Shown: piece after piece, positions 24,924 through 34,695 of the stretch
Layout of the letters: every line of letters begins with the position of its first letter
Position numbering within the stretch: position 1 is the first letter of the stretch
From: Catenulispora sp. MAP5-51
GTDB taxonomy: Bacteria; Actinomycetota; Actinomycetes; Streptomycetales; Catenulisporaceae
Length of the DNA: 49,366 nt
Reading direction: 5' to 3'
Assembly: GCF_041261205.1 (NCBI RefSeq)
Contig: NZ_JBGCCH010000049.1
Coordinates: 1 to 49,366, forward strand
The notes under the pieces: model-generated
Seen by the model: only the letters and a program-made list of their open reading frames with translations
What the model was told of the DNA's origin: nothing
Database searches by the model: none
Translations under genes and position numbers: made by a program

Positions 24924-25445
24924 ATGAACGAAACCACCGTCACCGTGGTCGGCACCGTCTGCAGCGACGTCCGCTACGGCCAGTCCACCGACAACAACCC
25001 GATCGCCCGCTTCCAGATCCGCAACACCCCCCGCCGCTACGACAAACGCACCGGCACCTGGACCGACGGCGACCCCAACTACTTCAGCGCGGTCTGCTGG
25101 CGCTCCCTGGCCGACCACGTCGCGAGCAGCATGGGCGTCGGCGACCCCGTGGTGGCCACCGGCCGCCTGCGCATCAGCCGCTGGCGCCGCGGCGAGGAGA
25201 ACATGACCACCGCCGAACTCGACATCCAAGCCATCGGCCACGACCTCCGCTGGGGCACCACCGTCTACCGCCAGTCCACCCCGCCCGGCGGCACCCGCAT
25301 CCCGGGCCCCGGCCGCCGCCGCGAGGAGGCGGCGGCCACGACCGAGACCGAAACGACGGCCCTGCCGACGGCCGGCCCGGAACCCGCGAGCGTTGAGAAA
25401 GCGCCCGCACCCGCGGAGGTGATGAGCCTGCCGGCGGCGGCATGA
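24924..25445 (+). CDS. ssb: Single-stranded DNA-binding protein paralogue
   Basis: A 173-residue protein. The N-terminal about 115 residues are an OB fold of the SSB family: TVTVVGTVCSDVRYGQSTDN, ARFQIRNTPRRYDKRTGTW and YFSAVCWRSLADHVASSMGV, then VVATGRLRISRWR. The tail is Pro/Ala/Thr/Glu-rich and ends MSLPAAA, without the acidic DDDIPF-type tip that recruits repair and replication partners in the housekeeping SSB. It is therefore probably a secondary SSB (SsbB-like), as found in streptomycetes. AGGGGG precedes the ATG. The 224-bp gap before it holds an 8-bp ATCAGCAC direct repeat and no other gene. Confidence 0.92.
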   Translation: MNETTVTVVGTVCSDVRYGQSTDNNPIARFQIRNTPRRYDKRTGTWTDGDPNYFSAVCWRSLADHVASSMGVGDPVVATGRLRISRWRRGEENMTTAELDIQAIGHDLRWGTTVYRQSTPPGGTRIPGPGRRREEAAATTETETTALPTAGPEPASVEKAPAPAEVMSLPAAA

Positions 25446-25473
25446 CACGACGCTGACTTCAAGCGCTGAGCCA

Positions 25474-25500
25474 GGCGACCGGTCGCGGGGACCGGTCGCC
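25474..25500 (+). terminator. Hairpin terminator after ssb
   Basis: A perfect 11-bp stem GGCGACCGGTC / GACCGGTCGCC with loop GCGGG, 28 bp past the stop. The rest of the gap to 25673 is G/C-rich with short GCGGCCAC repeats and no visible gene. Confidence 0.75.
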
Positions 25501-25673
25501 CCGGCGAATCCGGCAGCGGCAGCACCGGCTGCCCACCACGATCCCGACCGGGCCATCGCGCCGCTGATCGGCCACGCGGCCACGCGGCCGCACGGCCGAG
25601 CCGAGCACGCACCCCACCCACATCAGCCATTCGGCGCCGTCTGCCCATCACCCGCGCCGGGCACATAATCGCA

Positions 25674-26777
25674 GTGGGTGACATGAAGCGCGGTCGCGCG
25701 CGATGGATTCCAGCACTGGCGGTCAGCGCCGCCGTGGCCGCAGCGGTCACCGGCGTGGTCTGCGCGCGCACCGTGTCGGGCCCGGCCGCCGCGCCCGCGC
25801 AGGGGCTCGCCGTCGGCAGCACGTTGCCCGCGGCGAAGCCCGCCGCCGTTCGCGGGAACCAGCCGCACGCCTACCCCCTGCAGGCCCCGCTCGTCGCGGC
25901 GGCGGCGCGGGCGTTCGCCGATGAGGGGCAGTGGCGGGTGCTCGTCGCCGACTCGCGCGGGGTGCCGGTCGTGCAGGGCACGATGCTGCGCGCCGCCGGG
26001 ACGTCCTCGCCGGTGGCGATCGCGTGGATCAAGGAGTCCGCGGCGCGGTTCGAGCTGCATCCCGGGTATTCGCAGCCCGGCGGTAGTTGGTCGCAGCCCG
26101 ACATGGTGCCGCGGGATCGGCGGGACGGGCTTGTCGCCACGTGGAATGGCGGCTTCCTGATGGGTGATTCCGGTGGTGGCTTCTATCTCGGCGGCAAGCA
26201 GTACGGTCCGCTCGTGCCCGGGGTCGCCGCCGAGGTGTTCCGGAGCGATGGCTCGTTCACCGTCGGGGTGTGGGGCCGTGATGTGACACTCGGTCCCGAC
26301 ATCGTCGGGGTGCGGCAGCAGCGGCGGTTGATGATCGACGGCGGGCGGATCGCCGGGGACATCGACTCGCTGTTCACCTGGGGTGTCACCGATGGCGGCG
26401 CCACCTACGTGCGGCGCTCCGGGGTCGGTGTCACCGCGGACGGCGACGTGGTCTTCGCGCTCGGTCCGACGATGTCGCCGCGGTCGCTGGCGACCGCGCT
26501 GCAGCAGGCCGGCGCCGTGCGGGCCATGGAGCTGGACATCAACATCAGCTGGCCGTCCTTCATGGCGTACGACTCCTCCGCGGACCCCGGTGATCCGCGT
26601 CCCTTCAAGTGGGGCGACTACCCGCGGGCCGCCGAGCGCTACTTCAGTCACTCCGCGCGCGACTTCGTCGCCGTCTATGCGCGCGCCACTGGTTCGCAAG
26701 GGGAGTGTGTGGACGCCGGTGGTGTGGCGCGTTGGCGTCCCGGCGGCGATGCTCCCGGTCAGGCTATGGCCTGCTGA
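25674..26777 (+). CDS. Exported phosphodiester glycosidase (NAGPA)-like protein
   Basis: A 367-residue protein with an N-terminal membrane/signal segment (ALAVSAAVAAAVTGVVCA) and a Pro/Ala linker. The globular domain resembles the phosphodiester glycosidase / NAGPA fold: LVATWNGGFL, RRLMIDGGRIAG, RRSGVGVTADGDVVFALG and AVRAMELDINISWPSFM. In eukaryotes the related uncovering enzyme removes GlcNAc from phosphodiesters; bacterial members are often linked to the cell wall, but their substrates are mostly unknown. CATAAT four bases before the GTG at 25674 suggests a leaderless or very short-leader transcript; ATG at 25683 is an alternative start. Confidence 0.78.
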   Translation: MGDMKRGRARWIPALAVSAAVAAAVTGVVCARTVSGPAAAPAQGLAVGSTLPAAKPAAVRGNQPHAYPLQAPLVAAAARAFADEGQWRVLVADSRGVPVVQGTMLRAAGTSSPVAIAWIKESAARFELHPGYSQPGGSWSQPDMVPRDRRDGLVATWNGGFLMGDSGGGFYLGGKQYGPLVPGVAAEVFRSDGSFTVGVWGRDVTLGPDIVGVRQQRRLMIDGGRIAGDIDSLFTWGVTDGGATYVRRSGVGVTADGDVVFALGPTMSPRSLATALQQAGAVRAMELDINISWPSFMAYDSSADPGDPRPFKWGDYPRAAERYFSHSARDFVAVYARATGSQGECVDAGGVARWRPGGDAPGQAMAC

Positions 26778-26943
26778 AGGGGCGGGAAGCGGCGGGATCC
26801 GGGGCGTGACCGGCGGCGCGGTGGTGAACGGCGAGTGAATCAGGGTCCTGAAGAAGGGGTGGTGTCGGAGCGTCGGAGCAGGTGAGCCCCGTCACATCCC
26901 CGCCTTCCGAGTGACGGCGTCATAACCATTAACCCGCGGCAAC

Positions 26944-26949
26944 TAAGCT
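26944..26949 (+). promoter_or_regulatory. -10 box for leaderless ettA mRNA
   Basis: TAAGCT lies 7 nt before the ATG at 26957. No Shine-Dalgarno is seen. The 179-bp gap upstream of ettA shows no gene. Confidence 0.6.
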
Positions 26950-26956
26950 CTAGGTT

Positions 26957-28620
<1,664 letters not shown>

Positions 28621-28621
<1 letters not shown>

Positions 28622-29100
28622 TGACCGGCACCGCCCAGACCAGCACGGACCGCACGAGGACCGCCTCCCCGGCCGGACCGGGGAGACGGCACGTGTACCT
28701 GTGCCCGCTGCGGTGGTCCGACATGGACGCCTACCAGCACGTCAACAACGTGGTCTACCTCCGCTACCTGGAAGAGGCGCGGGTGGACTGGATGTTCCGC
28801 CGCGCCTCCGAGGCCGGGGTGGAGGGGTTCGCCACGTTCGGCACGGTGGTGGCCAAGCACGAGATCGAGTACCGGCGCCCGCTGGTCTACCGGCCCGAGC
28901 CGGTGCGCGTCGAGGTCTGGGTGACCGCCATCGCCACGGCGAAGTTCACCGTGGCCTACGAGGTCAGCGACGACGAGGCCGTCTACGCGACCGCTTCCTC
29001 GGTTCTGGTGCCGTTCAACATCGAGGGAAACCACCTGCGGCGGCTGTCGCAGGTGGAGAAGGACTACCTCGCCGAGTACTACACCCCGGCGGGAGCGTGA
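28621..29100 (+). CDS. Acyl-CoA thioesterase, hotdog fold (4HBT family)
   Basis: A 159-residue single-domain hotdog enzyme with the active-site segment RWSDMDAYQHVNNVVYLRYL (Asp and His of the 4HBT type) and EARVDWMF, followed by KHEIEYRRPLVYRPEPVRVE. Such enzymes hydrolyse acyl-CoA thioesters. The ATG overlaps the ettA TGA by one base (TGATG), giving coupled translation. The first about 22 residues are Thr/Ser-rich and variable. Confidence 0.92.
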
Positions 29101-29801
29101 GCGCGGTGTCGGCGCTGCGGCTGGCCGGTGCGGACGAGGCGGCCGACCTCGGCGGATACCTCACGCGGCTGCTGCGGTTCGACAAGGCCGCGGCGGTACG
29201 GGTGGTGGCGTCGGGCTCGGCGGTCGGGGTCTACGGGCAGCCGCCGTTCGACGTGCTGACCCTGCGCACCCTCGCACTGGATCCCGCCGGATCGGCGGCC
29301 GGGGCCGAAGCCGATTCCGGTGGTGGCGCCGAGGTCCGGACCGCCGTGCAGGTCGAGGCCGACGTCACCGTCTCGGCCGGCGACCTGCTGCACGCGATCG
29401 CCGACGACGGCGAACTGCCGCTGCCCCGCCCGCTGGCCGGGGCGACCGCCTGGACCGGGTTCCTGCCGCCGCGCTCCGGCTGGCGCACGGTCGGCGAGTT
29501 GCCGGTCGCGGAGGTGGAGACCGCAGCGCTCGGCGGCATCGCCGAGTTCAAGGCGCGCGCCGAGGCGATCCCGGACCGGGAGCGGACGCGCGCGGAGGTG
29601 GACCGGATCGCCGCGGAGATCTGGGACCGTCCCCTGTCGTTCGGGCTGCCGGTGCGGGCTGCGCACGCCGCGCGCGCCATGGCGTTCCTCGGGCAGGCGC
29701 AGTCCGCGTCGGCCGCGGTGCGCTCGGCGGGCCGGTGGCTGCGGCTGGACGCGCCGTTCGGGACGATAGTGCTGCGGACCGGGTCCGGTCTGCTCAGCTG
29801 A
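29097..29801 (+). CDS. Conserved actinobacterial protein of unknown function
   Basis: A 234-residue soluble protein, rich in Ala, Arg and Gly, that I do not recognise. Notable segments are LGGYLTRLLRFDKAAAVRVV near the start, LPLPRPLAGATAWTGFLPPR in the middle and IWDRPLSFGLPVRAAHAARA near the end. It starts with GTG overlapping the thioesterase stop (GTGA), so ettA, the thioesterase and this gene form one coupled operon. A job related to translation control or acyl-CoA turnover would be speculation. Confidence 0.75.
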   Translation: MSAVSALRLAGADEAADLGGYLTRLLRFDKAAAVRVVASGSAVGVYGQPPFDVLTLRTLALDPAGSAAGAEADSGGGAEVRTAVQVEADVTVSAGDLLHAIADDGELPLPRPLAGATAWTGFLPPRSGWRTVGELPVAEVETAALGGIAEFKARAEAIPDRERTRAEVDRIAAEIWDRPLSFGLPVRAAHAARAMAFLGQAQSASAAVRSAGRWLRLDAPFGTIVLRTGSGLLS

Positions 29802-29811
29802 GAGCCCCGGC

Positions 29812-30312
29812 TCAGCCCTGCCGCGTGAACCGCAGCTTCACGCTGATCTCGCCCTTGGCGGCCATCATGCCGAGCTGGTTCCAGGTCATCCCGAAGTCCG
29901 CGCGGGTGTAGGGGATCGTCGCGCTCAGCGTGACGGTGTCGGCGCGCCGGTCGGCGTGCGCGATGAACGTCAGGGGCTTGACGATGTCGCGCACCTTCAG
30001 CGTGCCCTGGACCTGCGCCTCGTTGCTGTCCGCGCTGACCGGGCCTATCCGGTCCACCACGAACTGGAACGTCGGGTGCCGCTCGACGTCGAAGAAGTCG
30101 CCCGAGCGCAGGTGGGTGTCGCGCTTGGCCAGGCGGGTGTCGAGCGAGGCGGACTCGACGGTGACGACGCCCTCGCCGGTGCCGTCCTCGGCCAGCACCC
30201 CCTCGCCGTGCACGGTCTTGAAGACGCCGCGGACCGTGGCCAGGCCCCAGAAGGTCTTGTTCCTGACGGCCACCTCGTGGCCGGAGGGATCGAGGGTCCA
30301 CTTCTCGCTCAT
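29812..30312 (-). CDS. YceI-family lipid-binding-like protein
   Basis: A 166-residue lipocalin-like YceI protein: WTLDPSGHEVAVRNKTFWGL, GVFKTVHGEG, SASLDTRLAKRDTHLRSGDF and FDVERHPTFQFV. Family members bind polyisoprenoids such as octaprenyl pyrophosphate; cytoplasmic actinobacterial forms lack a signal peptide, as here. The ATG has AGGGAG upstream. It is divergent from marR, and the 111-bp gap carries operator-like palindromes, so the MarR protein probably controls it. Confidence 0.93.
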   Translation of the reverse strand: MSEKWTLDPSGHEVAVRNKTFWGLATVRGVFKTVHGEGVLAEDGTGEGVVTVESASLDTRLAKRDTHLRSGDFFDVERHPTFQFVVDRIGPVSADSNEAQVQGTLKVRDIVKPLTFIAHADRRADTVTLSATIPYTRADFGMTWNQLGMMAAKGEISVKLRFTRQG

Positions 30313-30346
30313 GACGGGCTCCCTGAAAGGTCGTGATGGCCGAGCT

Positions 30347-30423
30347 GATAGGTAGCACGCTATCTTCTCGCCAGTAATTATCTAACTGGCGAGATAGTAG
30401 CTCGGTGACCTATCCTGGTCAAC
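30347..30423. promoter_or_regulatory. Shared yceI/marR operator region
   Basis: TCTCGCCAGT (30366-30375) and ACTGGCGAGA (30385-30394) form perfect 10-bp arms around AATTATCTA. GATAG/CTATC pairs lie at 30347/30360 and 30393/30410. GGTGACC-TATCCT-GGTCAAC (30404-30423) is a near-palindrome around TATCCT, which is 7 nt before the marR GTG and is likely its -10 box. Confidence 0.7.
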
Positions 30424-30918
30424 GTGAACGGGACGGATGGGTGCAGCGGGGGAGAAGGGACCTGCCCCTCGATGGCGGACCTGGCGCTGTTGCAGCAGTG
30501 GAACCAGCTCCAGGGGGCGTTCCGGCGGCTGAACGGGCGCCTGCTCGACGACGTCGAGGCCAGGACCGGCGTGGCGCCCTCGGCCTTCCAGGCGCTGTGG
30601 TACCTGGCGAGCAGCCCGGAGTACACCGCGAAGATGAGCCAGCTCTCGGCGGTCCTCGGCTTCTCGACGGCCGGCACCACCAAGGTCGCCGACCGCCTCG
30701 CCGAGGCCGCCATGATCGACCGCGGCCCCTCGGCTGCCGACCGCCGGGTGATCCTGGTGACGCTGACCGAGCACGGGCTGCGGGTCGCGAGCGAGGCGAT
30801 CCAGACCTTCCTCGGGGCACTGCGTGAGCGCGCGCTGGAGCCGATGGGGGAGGAAGGGTTCGCGGCCCTGGTGAAGTCGGTGGTCGGGCTGGATCCCGGC
30901 GGCGGCGGGGAGTGCTGA
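30424..30918 (+). CDS. MarR-family transcriptional regulator
   Basis: A 164-residue winged-helix regulator. The DNA-binding core is PSAFQALWYLASSPEYTAKM, then SQLSAVLGFSTAGTTKVADR (recognition helix) and the wing RGPSAADRRVILVTLTEHGL. Flanking helices form the dimer interface. The GTG at 30424 is supported by TATCCT 7 nt upstream (leaderless). MADLALL at 30472 is an alternative start that would remove a Cys/Gly-rich prefix. It probably represses itself and yceI through the palindromes between the genes. Confidence 0.9.
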   Translation: MNGTDGCSGGEGTCPSMADLALLQQWNQLQGAFRRLNGRLLDDVEARTGVAPSAFQALWYLASSPEYTAKMSQLSAVLGFSTAGTTKVADRLAEAAMIDRGPSAADRRVILVTLTEHGLRVASEAIQTFLGALRERALEPMGEEGFAALVKSVVGLDPGGGGEC

Positions 30919-30937
30919 GCGCGGGGTGCGCGGTCGG

Positions 30938-31603
30938 TCAGACCGTGACGCCCTGGTCGTGCAGCCAGTGCAACGGGTCCACCAGCGTGCCGTCGGCGGA
31001 CGTCACCTCGAAGTGAAGGTGCGGACCGGTGGAGTTGCCGGTGGAGCCGAGCCGCCCGACGGTCTGCCCGACCGCGATGTGGCCGCGCGAGACCTCGATC
31101 CGCGACATGTGGTTGTACGCGGTGGAGGTGCCGTCGGCGTGCTTCACGACGACGCGCAGTCCGTAGGGCCCGGACCAGCCGGCGGAGACGACCGTTCCGT
31201 CGGCGGCCGCCTTGATCGGGGTGCCGTAGGGCGCGGCGAGGTCGAGGCCGGTGTGCTTGCCGCTGCTCCAGTTCGTCCCGCTCGCACCGAAGGTGGCCGT
31301 CACGCGCGCGCCGGGGAGCGGTGAGACGTGGGTGGGCTGCGGTGCCGGGGCCGGTGCCGGGGCCGCGGCGGGGGCCGGTGCCGGGGCCGAGGCCGGAGCA
31401 GGCGCAGCCTCAGGAGCCACAGCCTCAGGAGCCACAGCCGGTATGGCGGCGGCCACAGCTTCCTGCGCCTTGGCGATCGGGATACCGGGATGTGCCCCGG
31501 CGGCCGGGGTCGCGACGGCGACCAGCATCAGGGAAAGGCCGGCGCCGACCGCGATGAACAGCGAACGGCGATGGTCGGGCTTGCGGAGGCGTGCGGAAGG
31601 CAT
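30938..31603 (-). CDS. Secreted M23 (LytM-type) peptidase
   Basis: A 221-residue exported protein. A signal peptide (about 1-37, RRSLFIAVGAGLSLMLVAVA, cut near AGA) is followed by a long Ala/Pro/Glu spacer (about 45-90). The M23 domain starts at VSPLPGARVTATFGASG. Zinc ligands are visible in HTGLDLAAPYG (His and Asp) and GPHLHFEV (HxH). Such enzymes cleave peptidoglycan cross-bridges or activate other hydrolases. It converges on marR with 19 bp between the stops. Confidence 0.94.
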   Translation of the reverse strand: MPSARLRKPDHRRSLFIAVGAGLSLMLVAVATPAAGAHPGIPIAKAQEAVAAAIPAVAPEAVAPEAAPAPASAPAPAPAAAPAPAPAPQPTHVSPLPGARVTATFGASGTNWSSGKHTGLDLAAPYGTPIKAAADGTVVSAGWSGPYGLRVVVKHADGTSTAYNHMSRIEVSRGHIAVGQTVGRLGSTGNSTGPHLHFEVTSADGTLVDPLHWLHDQGVTV

Positions 31604-31637
31604 CCGTCAAACGTAGACAAATAGGGCACTCTGGAGA

Positions 31638-31653
31638 GTGACATGTATGTCAC
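31638..31653. promoter_or_regulatory. Palindrome GTGACAT-GT-ATGTCAC upstream of the M23 peptidase
   Basis: Perfect 7-bp arms, 34 nt upstream of the peptidase ATG. It has the same GTGA-N8-TCAC outline as the site at 14495-14510. Probable regulator binding site of unknown partner. Confidence 0.5.
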
Positions 31654-31715
31654 GTGCTGCTATTCGCACTGGCCAAGCGTTACCTCGAGCGAGCCGCGTG
31701 TGAGCGAGCTCGCCC

Positions 31716-32069
31716 TTACCCCGCGGCCCGAGCCTTCCGCTGTCGCTTCGCCAGCGGCATCAGCGCCATGTCCTCCGCGCTGACCTTCAGCCCCTTGTAC
31801 CCGTAGCCGTGCTCCGTGAGCCACTGCTCCGCCTTGGCCTGCGCGATCTCGCCGGCGGCGACGATGTCCTCCTCGCGCTCGCCGTGCTCCAGGTACCGGA
31901 ACGTGAAGAACGGCCGCATCTTCAGGTCGTACGTGAGCTGCCCCTCCGGCGTGAACGCCGCGTTCAGCACATCGTGCTCCGCCGCCTCGGCGAGCAGCGC
32001 GGCACGCTGGTCGTCGGTCAGGGCGTCGAAAGAGCCGCGGACCATGACCCGGAAGGTGCGTTCGTCCAT
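31716..32069 (-). CDS. Small conserved actinobacterial protein (DUF6204-like)
   Basis: A 117-residue soluble protein beginning MDERTFRVMVRGSFDALTDD and containing HDVLNAAFTPEGQLTYDL and RPFFTFRYLEHGE. From memory it matches a small actinobacterial family of unknown function (DUF6204), but I cannot confirm that here. TAGGGT lies 7 nt before the ATG (32077-32082), with no Shine-Dalgarno, so it is likely leaderless. Confidence 0.8.
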   Translation of the reverse strand: MDERTFRVMVRGSFDALTDDQRAALLAEAAEHDVLNAAFTPEGQLTYDLKMRPFFTFRYLEHGEREEDIVAAGEIAQAKAEQWLTEHGYGYKGLKVSAEDMALMPLAKRQRKARAAG

Positions 32070-32129
32070 GGCGCCGACCCTAAACCGCCGCGGCCGGCGC
32101 CACGAGTGGATTTCTGCTCTGCTGGATTT

Positions 32130-32519
32130 CTACTCTGCGTTGACCATGCTGTGCGCGGCGCGCACAAGGTAGTCCCACAGTTCCGCGGCGTACAGCGGCG
32201 GCAGTTCGAGCTCGTCCACCGCCACCCTCATGTGGATCAGCCAGGCGTCACGCGCCGCCGGGTCGACCTTGAACGGGAAGTGGCGCATGCGCAGGCGTGG
32301 ATGGCCGCGTTGCTCCGAGTATGTGGTGGGCCCGCCCCAATACTGTTCCAGGAACATAAGCAGGCGTTGCTCAGCGGGGCCGAGGTCTTCCTCGGGGTAC
32401 ATCGGCCGCAGTAGTGGGTCGGTCGCCACGCCTTCATAGAAGCGCGCGACCAGCTTCCGGAAGGTCGGCGCGCCGCCGACCGCCTCGTAGAACGTGACGG
32501 GTTCCTCGCGATCACTCAC
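32130..32519 (-). CDS. glbO: Truncated haemoglobin, group II (trHbO/GlbO)
   Basis: A 129-residue 2-on-2 globin. It shares long stretches with mycobacterial Glb[21 protein letters not shown] and [12 protein letters not shown]. Key residues are B10 Tyr28, CD1 Tyr41, G8 Trp93 and proximal His80. GlbO binds O2 tightly and is thought to help oxygen handling or redox chemistry under low oxygen. GTG start at 32519, with GACAAT six bases upstream; it is divergent from the DUF2079 gene by 46 bp. Confidence 0.95.
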   Translation of the reverse strand: MSDREEPVTFYEAVGGAPTFRKLVARFYEGVATDPLLRPMYPEEDLGPAEQRLLMFLEQYWGGPTTYSEQRGHPRLRMRHFPFKVDPAARDAWLIHMRVAVDELELPPLYAAELWDYLVRAAHSMVNAE

Positions 32520-32553
32520 ACCCCCATTGTCCCACCGCTCGAGGGGCGGGTTC

Positions 32554-32559
32554 TATGCT
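32554..32559 (+). promoter_or_regulatory. -10 box for leaderless DUF2079 mRNA
   Basis: TATGCT sits 6 nt before the ATG at 32566; no Shine-Dalgarno is seen. Confidence 0.6.
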
Positions 32560-32565
32560 GCATGC

Positions 32566-34176
32566 ATGTCGGGGGAGTCAAAAGCGCTGGATACGGGGTT
32601 CACGAAAGCCATGGGAACAGTCGATCCCGCAGATCTCGCTATAGAGCACCCCCCTATAGACGACCCACAAGACACCTTCCCGGAGTCCATAGCGGAGCCG
32701 CCGAACAAGCTTGCCCGCTATGCGCCGTGGCTTATAGCCGCCGTCTCATTTGTCCTCTATGCGCTGATCTCCATCCTCCGCTACGAACGCCGTGATTCCA
32801 TGTCCTGGGACCTCGGCATCTTCACCGAAGCAGTCCGCGGCTACGCGCACTTGCAGGCCCCCATGGTGGGTATCCGGGGCCAGAACATGGACCTCCTGGG
32901 CGACCACTGGCATCCGATCCTGATGCTCCTGGCACCGTTCTTCCGTGTCTTCCCGACGCCGGTCACGCTTCTGGTGGCGCAGTCCGTGCTCCTCGCCCTG
33001 GCCGCCGTCCCGATCACCAGAACCGCGATCGATCTGGTGGGCCGCCATCAGGGATACGCCATAGGCGCCGCCTTCGGCCTGTCCTGGGGCGTCGTCCAGG
33101 CCGCGAACTTCGACTTCCATGAGGTGGCTTTCGCGGTCCCCGCCTTAGCGTTCAGCCTCTGTGCCTACATCCGGGCCGAGAACCGCAAGACCATCCTGTG
33201 GGCGTTACCGCTGCTGTTCGTCAAGGAAGACCTCGCGCTGCTCGTCCCGATCATCATCGCGATGGTCGTGGCCCGGACGCGCTGCCAGGGCCGCCGCTTC
33301 TCCCAAGGGGCGGTCCTCGCCTGCGGCATCGCGATCGGGGCGCTGACGACCTCCCTCCTGGTGAAGATCGTCATACCGCACTTCAACCCGAACGGCGTCT
33401 ACGAGTACTGGAACGAGGGCGGCTGCCTGGACCCCAAGCTCCACAGCGGTGTCGGCAAGCTCCTCACCTGTGTCCCCCGGCAGTTCGTGAACGGCATCGG
33501 CGACAAGGAGCGCACGATGCTGATGACGCTTCTGCCGGTCGCATTCGTCGCGCTGCGCTCCCCGCTGGTCCTGCTCGTCGTGCCCGCGCTGGTGGCCCGC
33601 TTCATCAACGTCATGCCGTCCTACTGGGGCACGGACTTCCACTACAGCGTGGTCCCGATGGTCGTGGTCTTCGCCGCCGCGATCCACGGACTGATCCTGA
33701 TGCGGGAATCCCGGGAACGCGACGCGGCCGACCCCGACGGCTCTCCGGAGCGCGGCACCTGGCTGCGCACCATCGGCGACGCCCAGCTCAAGCACGGGGC
33801 CGTCGCCATGCTCGCGATCGCCGCCGCGCTGACGCCGTCCTTCCCGCTGCAGGACCTGCTGCACCACCAGACCTGGTTCCCCGACGCGCGCGCCGAATCC
33901 ATCAAGCGCGCCGAAGCCACGATCCCGCCCGGCATCACCGTGGAGACCACCGTCGAGATGCTGCCCTCGCTGGCCGCGCGCGACCAGACGCTGTGGATCG
34001 GCAACCCGAACATCGTCGTGCCGCCGGACTACGTGGCCTTCGACATCGACCGCACGGGGTGGGAGGGGCAGACCTCGGCGCTGGACTTCGTCCTCTCCCG
34101 GCACCCGGGCTACAGCTACCAGGAAGTGTTCGCCGATCGCCAGAACAACGTGTTCGTGTTCAAACGGACTGGCTGA
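32566..34176 (+). CDS. DUF2079 polytopic membrane protein
   Basis: A 536-residue protein. A cytosolic N-terminus of about 50 residues is followed by roughly 9-10 membrane helices, starting at YAPWLIAAVSFVLYALISIL. The DUF2079 signature SWDLGIFTEAVRGYAHLQAP followed by GDHWHPILMLLAP is clear, as is FHEVAFAVPALAFSLCAYI. A C-terminal extracytoplasmic domain ends NNVFVFKRTG. The family resembles GT-C-type membrane glycosyltransferases in layout, but its reaction is unknown. A longer frame exists from 32494, but the leaderless -10 supports 32566. Confidence 0.9.
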   Translation: MSGESKALDTGFTKAMGTVDPADLAIEHPPIDDPQDTFPESIAEPPNKLARYAPWLIAAVSFVLYALISILRYERRDSMSWDLGIFTEAVRGYAHLQAPMVGIRGQNMDLLGDHWHPILMLLAPFFRVFPTPVTLLVAQSVLLALAAVPITRTAIDLVGRHQGYAIGAAFGLSWGVVQAANFDFHEVAFAVPALAFSLCAYIRAENRKTILWALPLLFVKEDLALLVPIIIAMVVARTRCQGRRFSQGAVLACGIAIGALTTSLLVKIVIPHFNPNGVYEYWNEGGCLDPKLHSGVGKLLTCVPRQFVNGIGDKERTMLMTLLPVAFVALRSPLVLLVVPALVARFINVMPSYWGTDFHYSVVPMVVVFAAAIHGLILMRESRERDAADPDGSPERGTWLRTIGDAQLKHGAVAMLAIAAALTPSFPLQDLLHHQTWFPDARAESIKRAEATIPPGITVETTVEMLPSLAARDQTLWIGNPNIVVPPDYVAFDIDRTGWEGQTSALDFVLSRHPGYSYQEVFADRQNNVFVFKRTG

Positions 34177-34250
34177 GCGGAGCGGTCGACCGCGTGAGAG
34201 GATCGCGTCAGGAGCTTTCGACTGTTGCAAGGAAGAAGGTAGGGACACCC

Positions 34251-34679
34251 ATGGCGACTACGCGCAAGGCCGACACGCACTGGGAGGGCAGCCTCCTCGA
34301 CGGCAAGGGCAACGTCACGCTGGCCTCGTCGCACAGCGGCACCTTCGATGTGACCTGGGCGTCGCGCGCCACCGAGGCGGCGGAGCAGACCAGCCCCGAA
34401 GAGCTGATCGCCGCCGCCCACGCCACCTGCTACTCGATGGCGCTGTCGCACGGCCTGGCCGGCGCCGGCACGCCGCCGCGCAGCGTCGACACCCACGCCG
34501 AGGTCGACTTCCAGCCCGGCGAGGGCATCACCGGCATCCGGCTCGTGGTCCGCGCCGACGTGCCGGGCCTGAGCGCCGAGGACTTCCAGACCGCCGCCGA
34601 GACCGCCAAGGCGAACTGCCCGGTGTCCAAGGCGCTGGCCGGCGTCCCGTCGATCACGCTGGACGCCGCGCTCGTCTGA
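34251..34679 (+). CDS. OsmC-family peroxiredoxin
   Basis: A 142-residue OsmC/Ohr protein with the two reactive cysteines C60 (AAHATCYSMAL) and C123 (KANCPVSKAL). It reduces organic hydroperoxides with thiol or lipoyl donors. It starts 74 bp after the DUF2079 gene and has purine-rich sequence (GGAAGAAGGTAGGG) before the ATG. Confidence 0.95.
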   Translation: MATTRKADTHWEGSLLDGKGNVTLASSHSGTFDVTWASRATEAAEQTSPEELIAAAHATCYSMALSHGLAGAGTPPRSVDTHAEVDFQPGEGITGIRLVVRADVPGLSAEDFQTAAETAKANCPVSKALAGVPSITLDAALV

Positions 34680-34695
34680 GCTGATCAGCCCGCGA

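Noticed and set aside
31638-31653. Crp/GlxR binding site
   Set aside because: Half-sites fit, but the spacing is N8 instead of N6 between GTGA and TCAC.
31604-31715. c-di-AMP (ydaO-type) riboswitch in front of the M23 peptidase, as known for actinobacterial wall hydrolases
   Set aside because: The gap is only about 110 bp and shows a palindrome but none of the conserved riboswitch segments.
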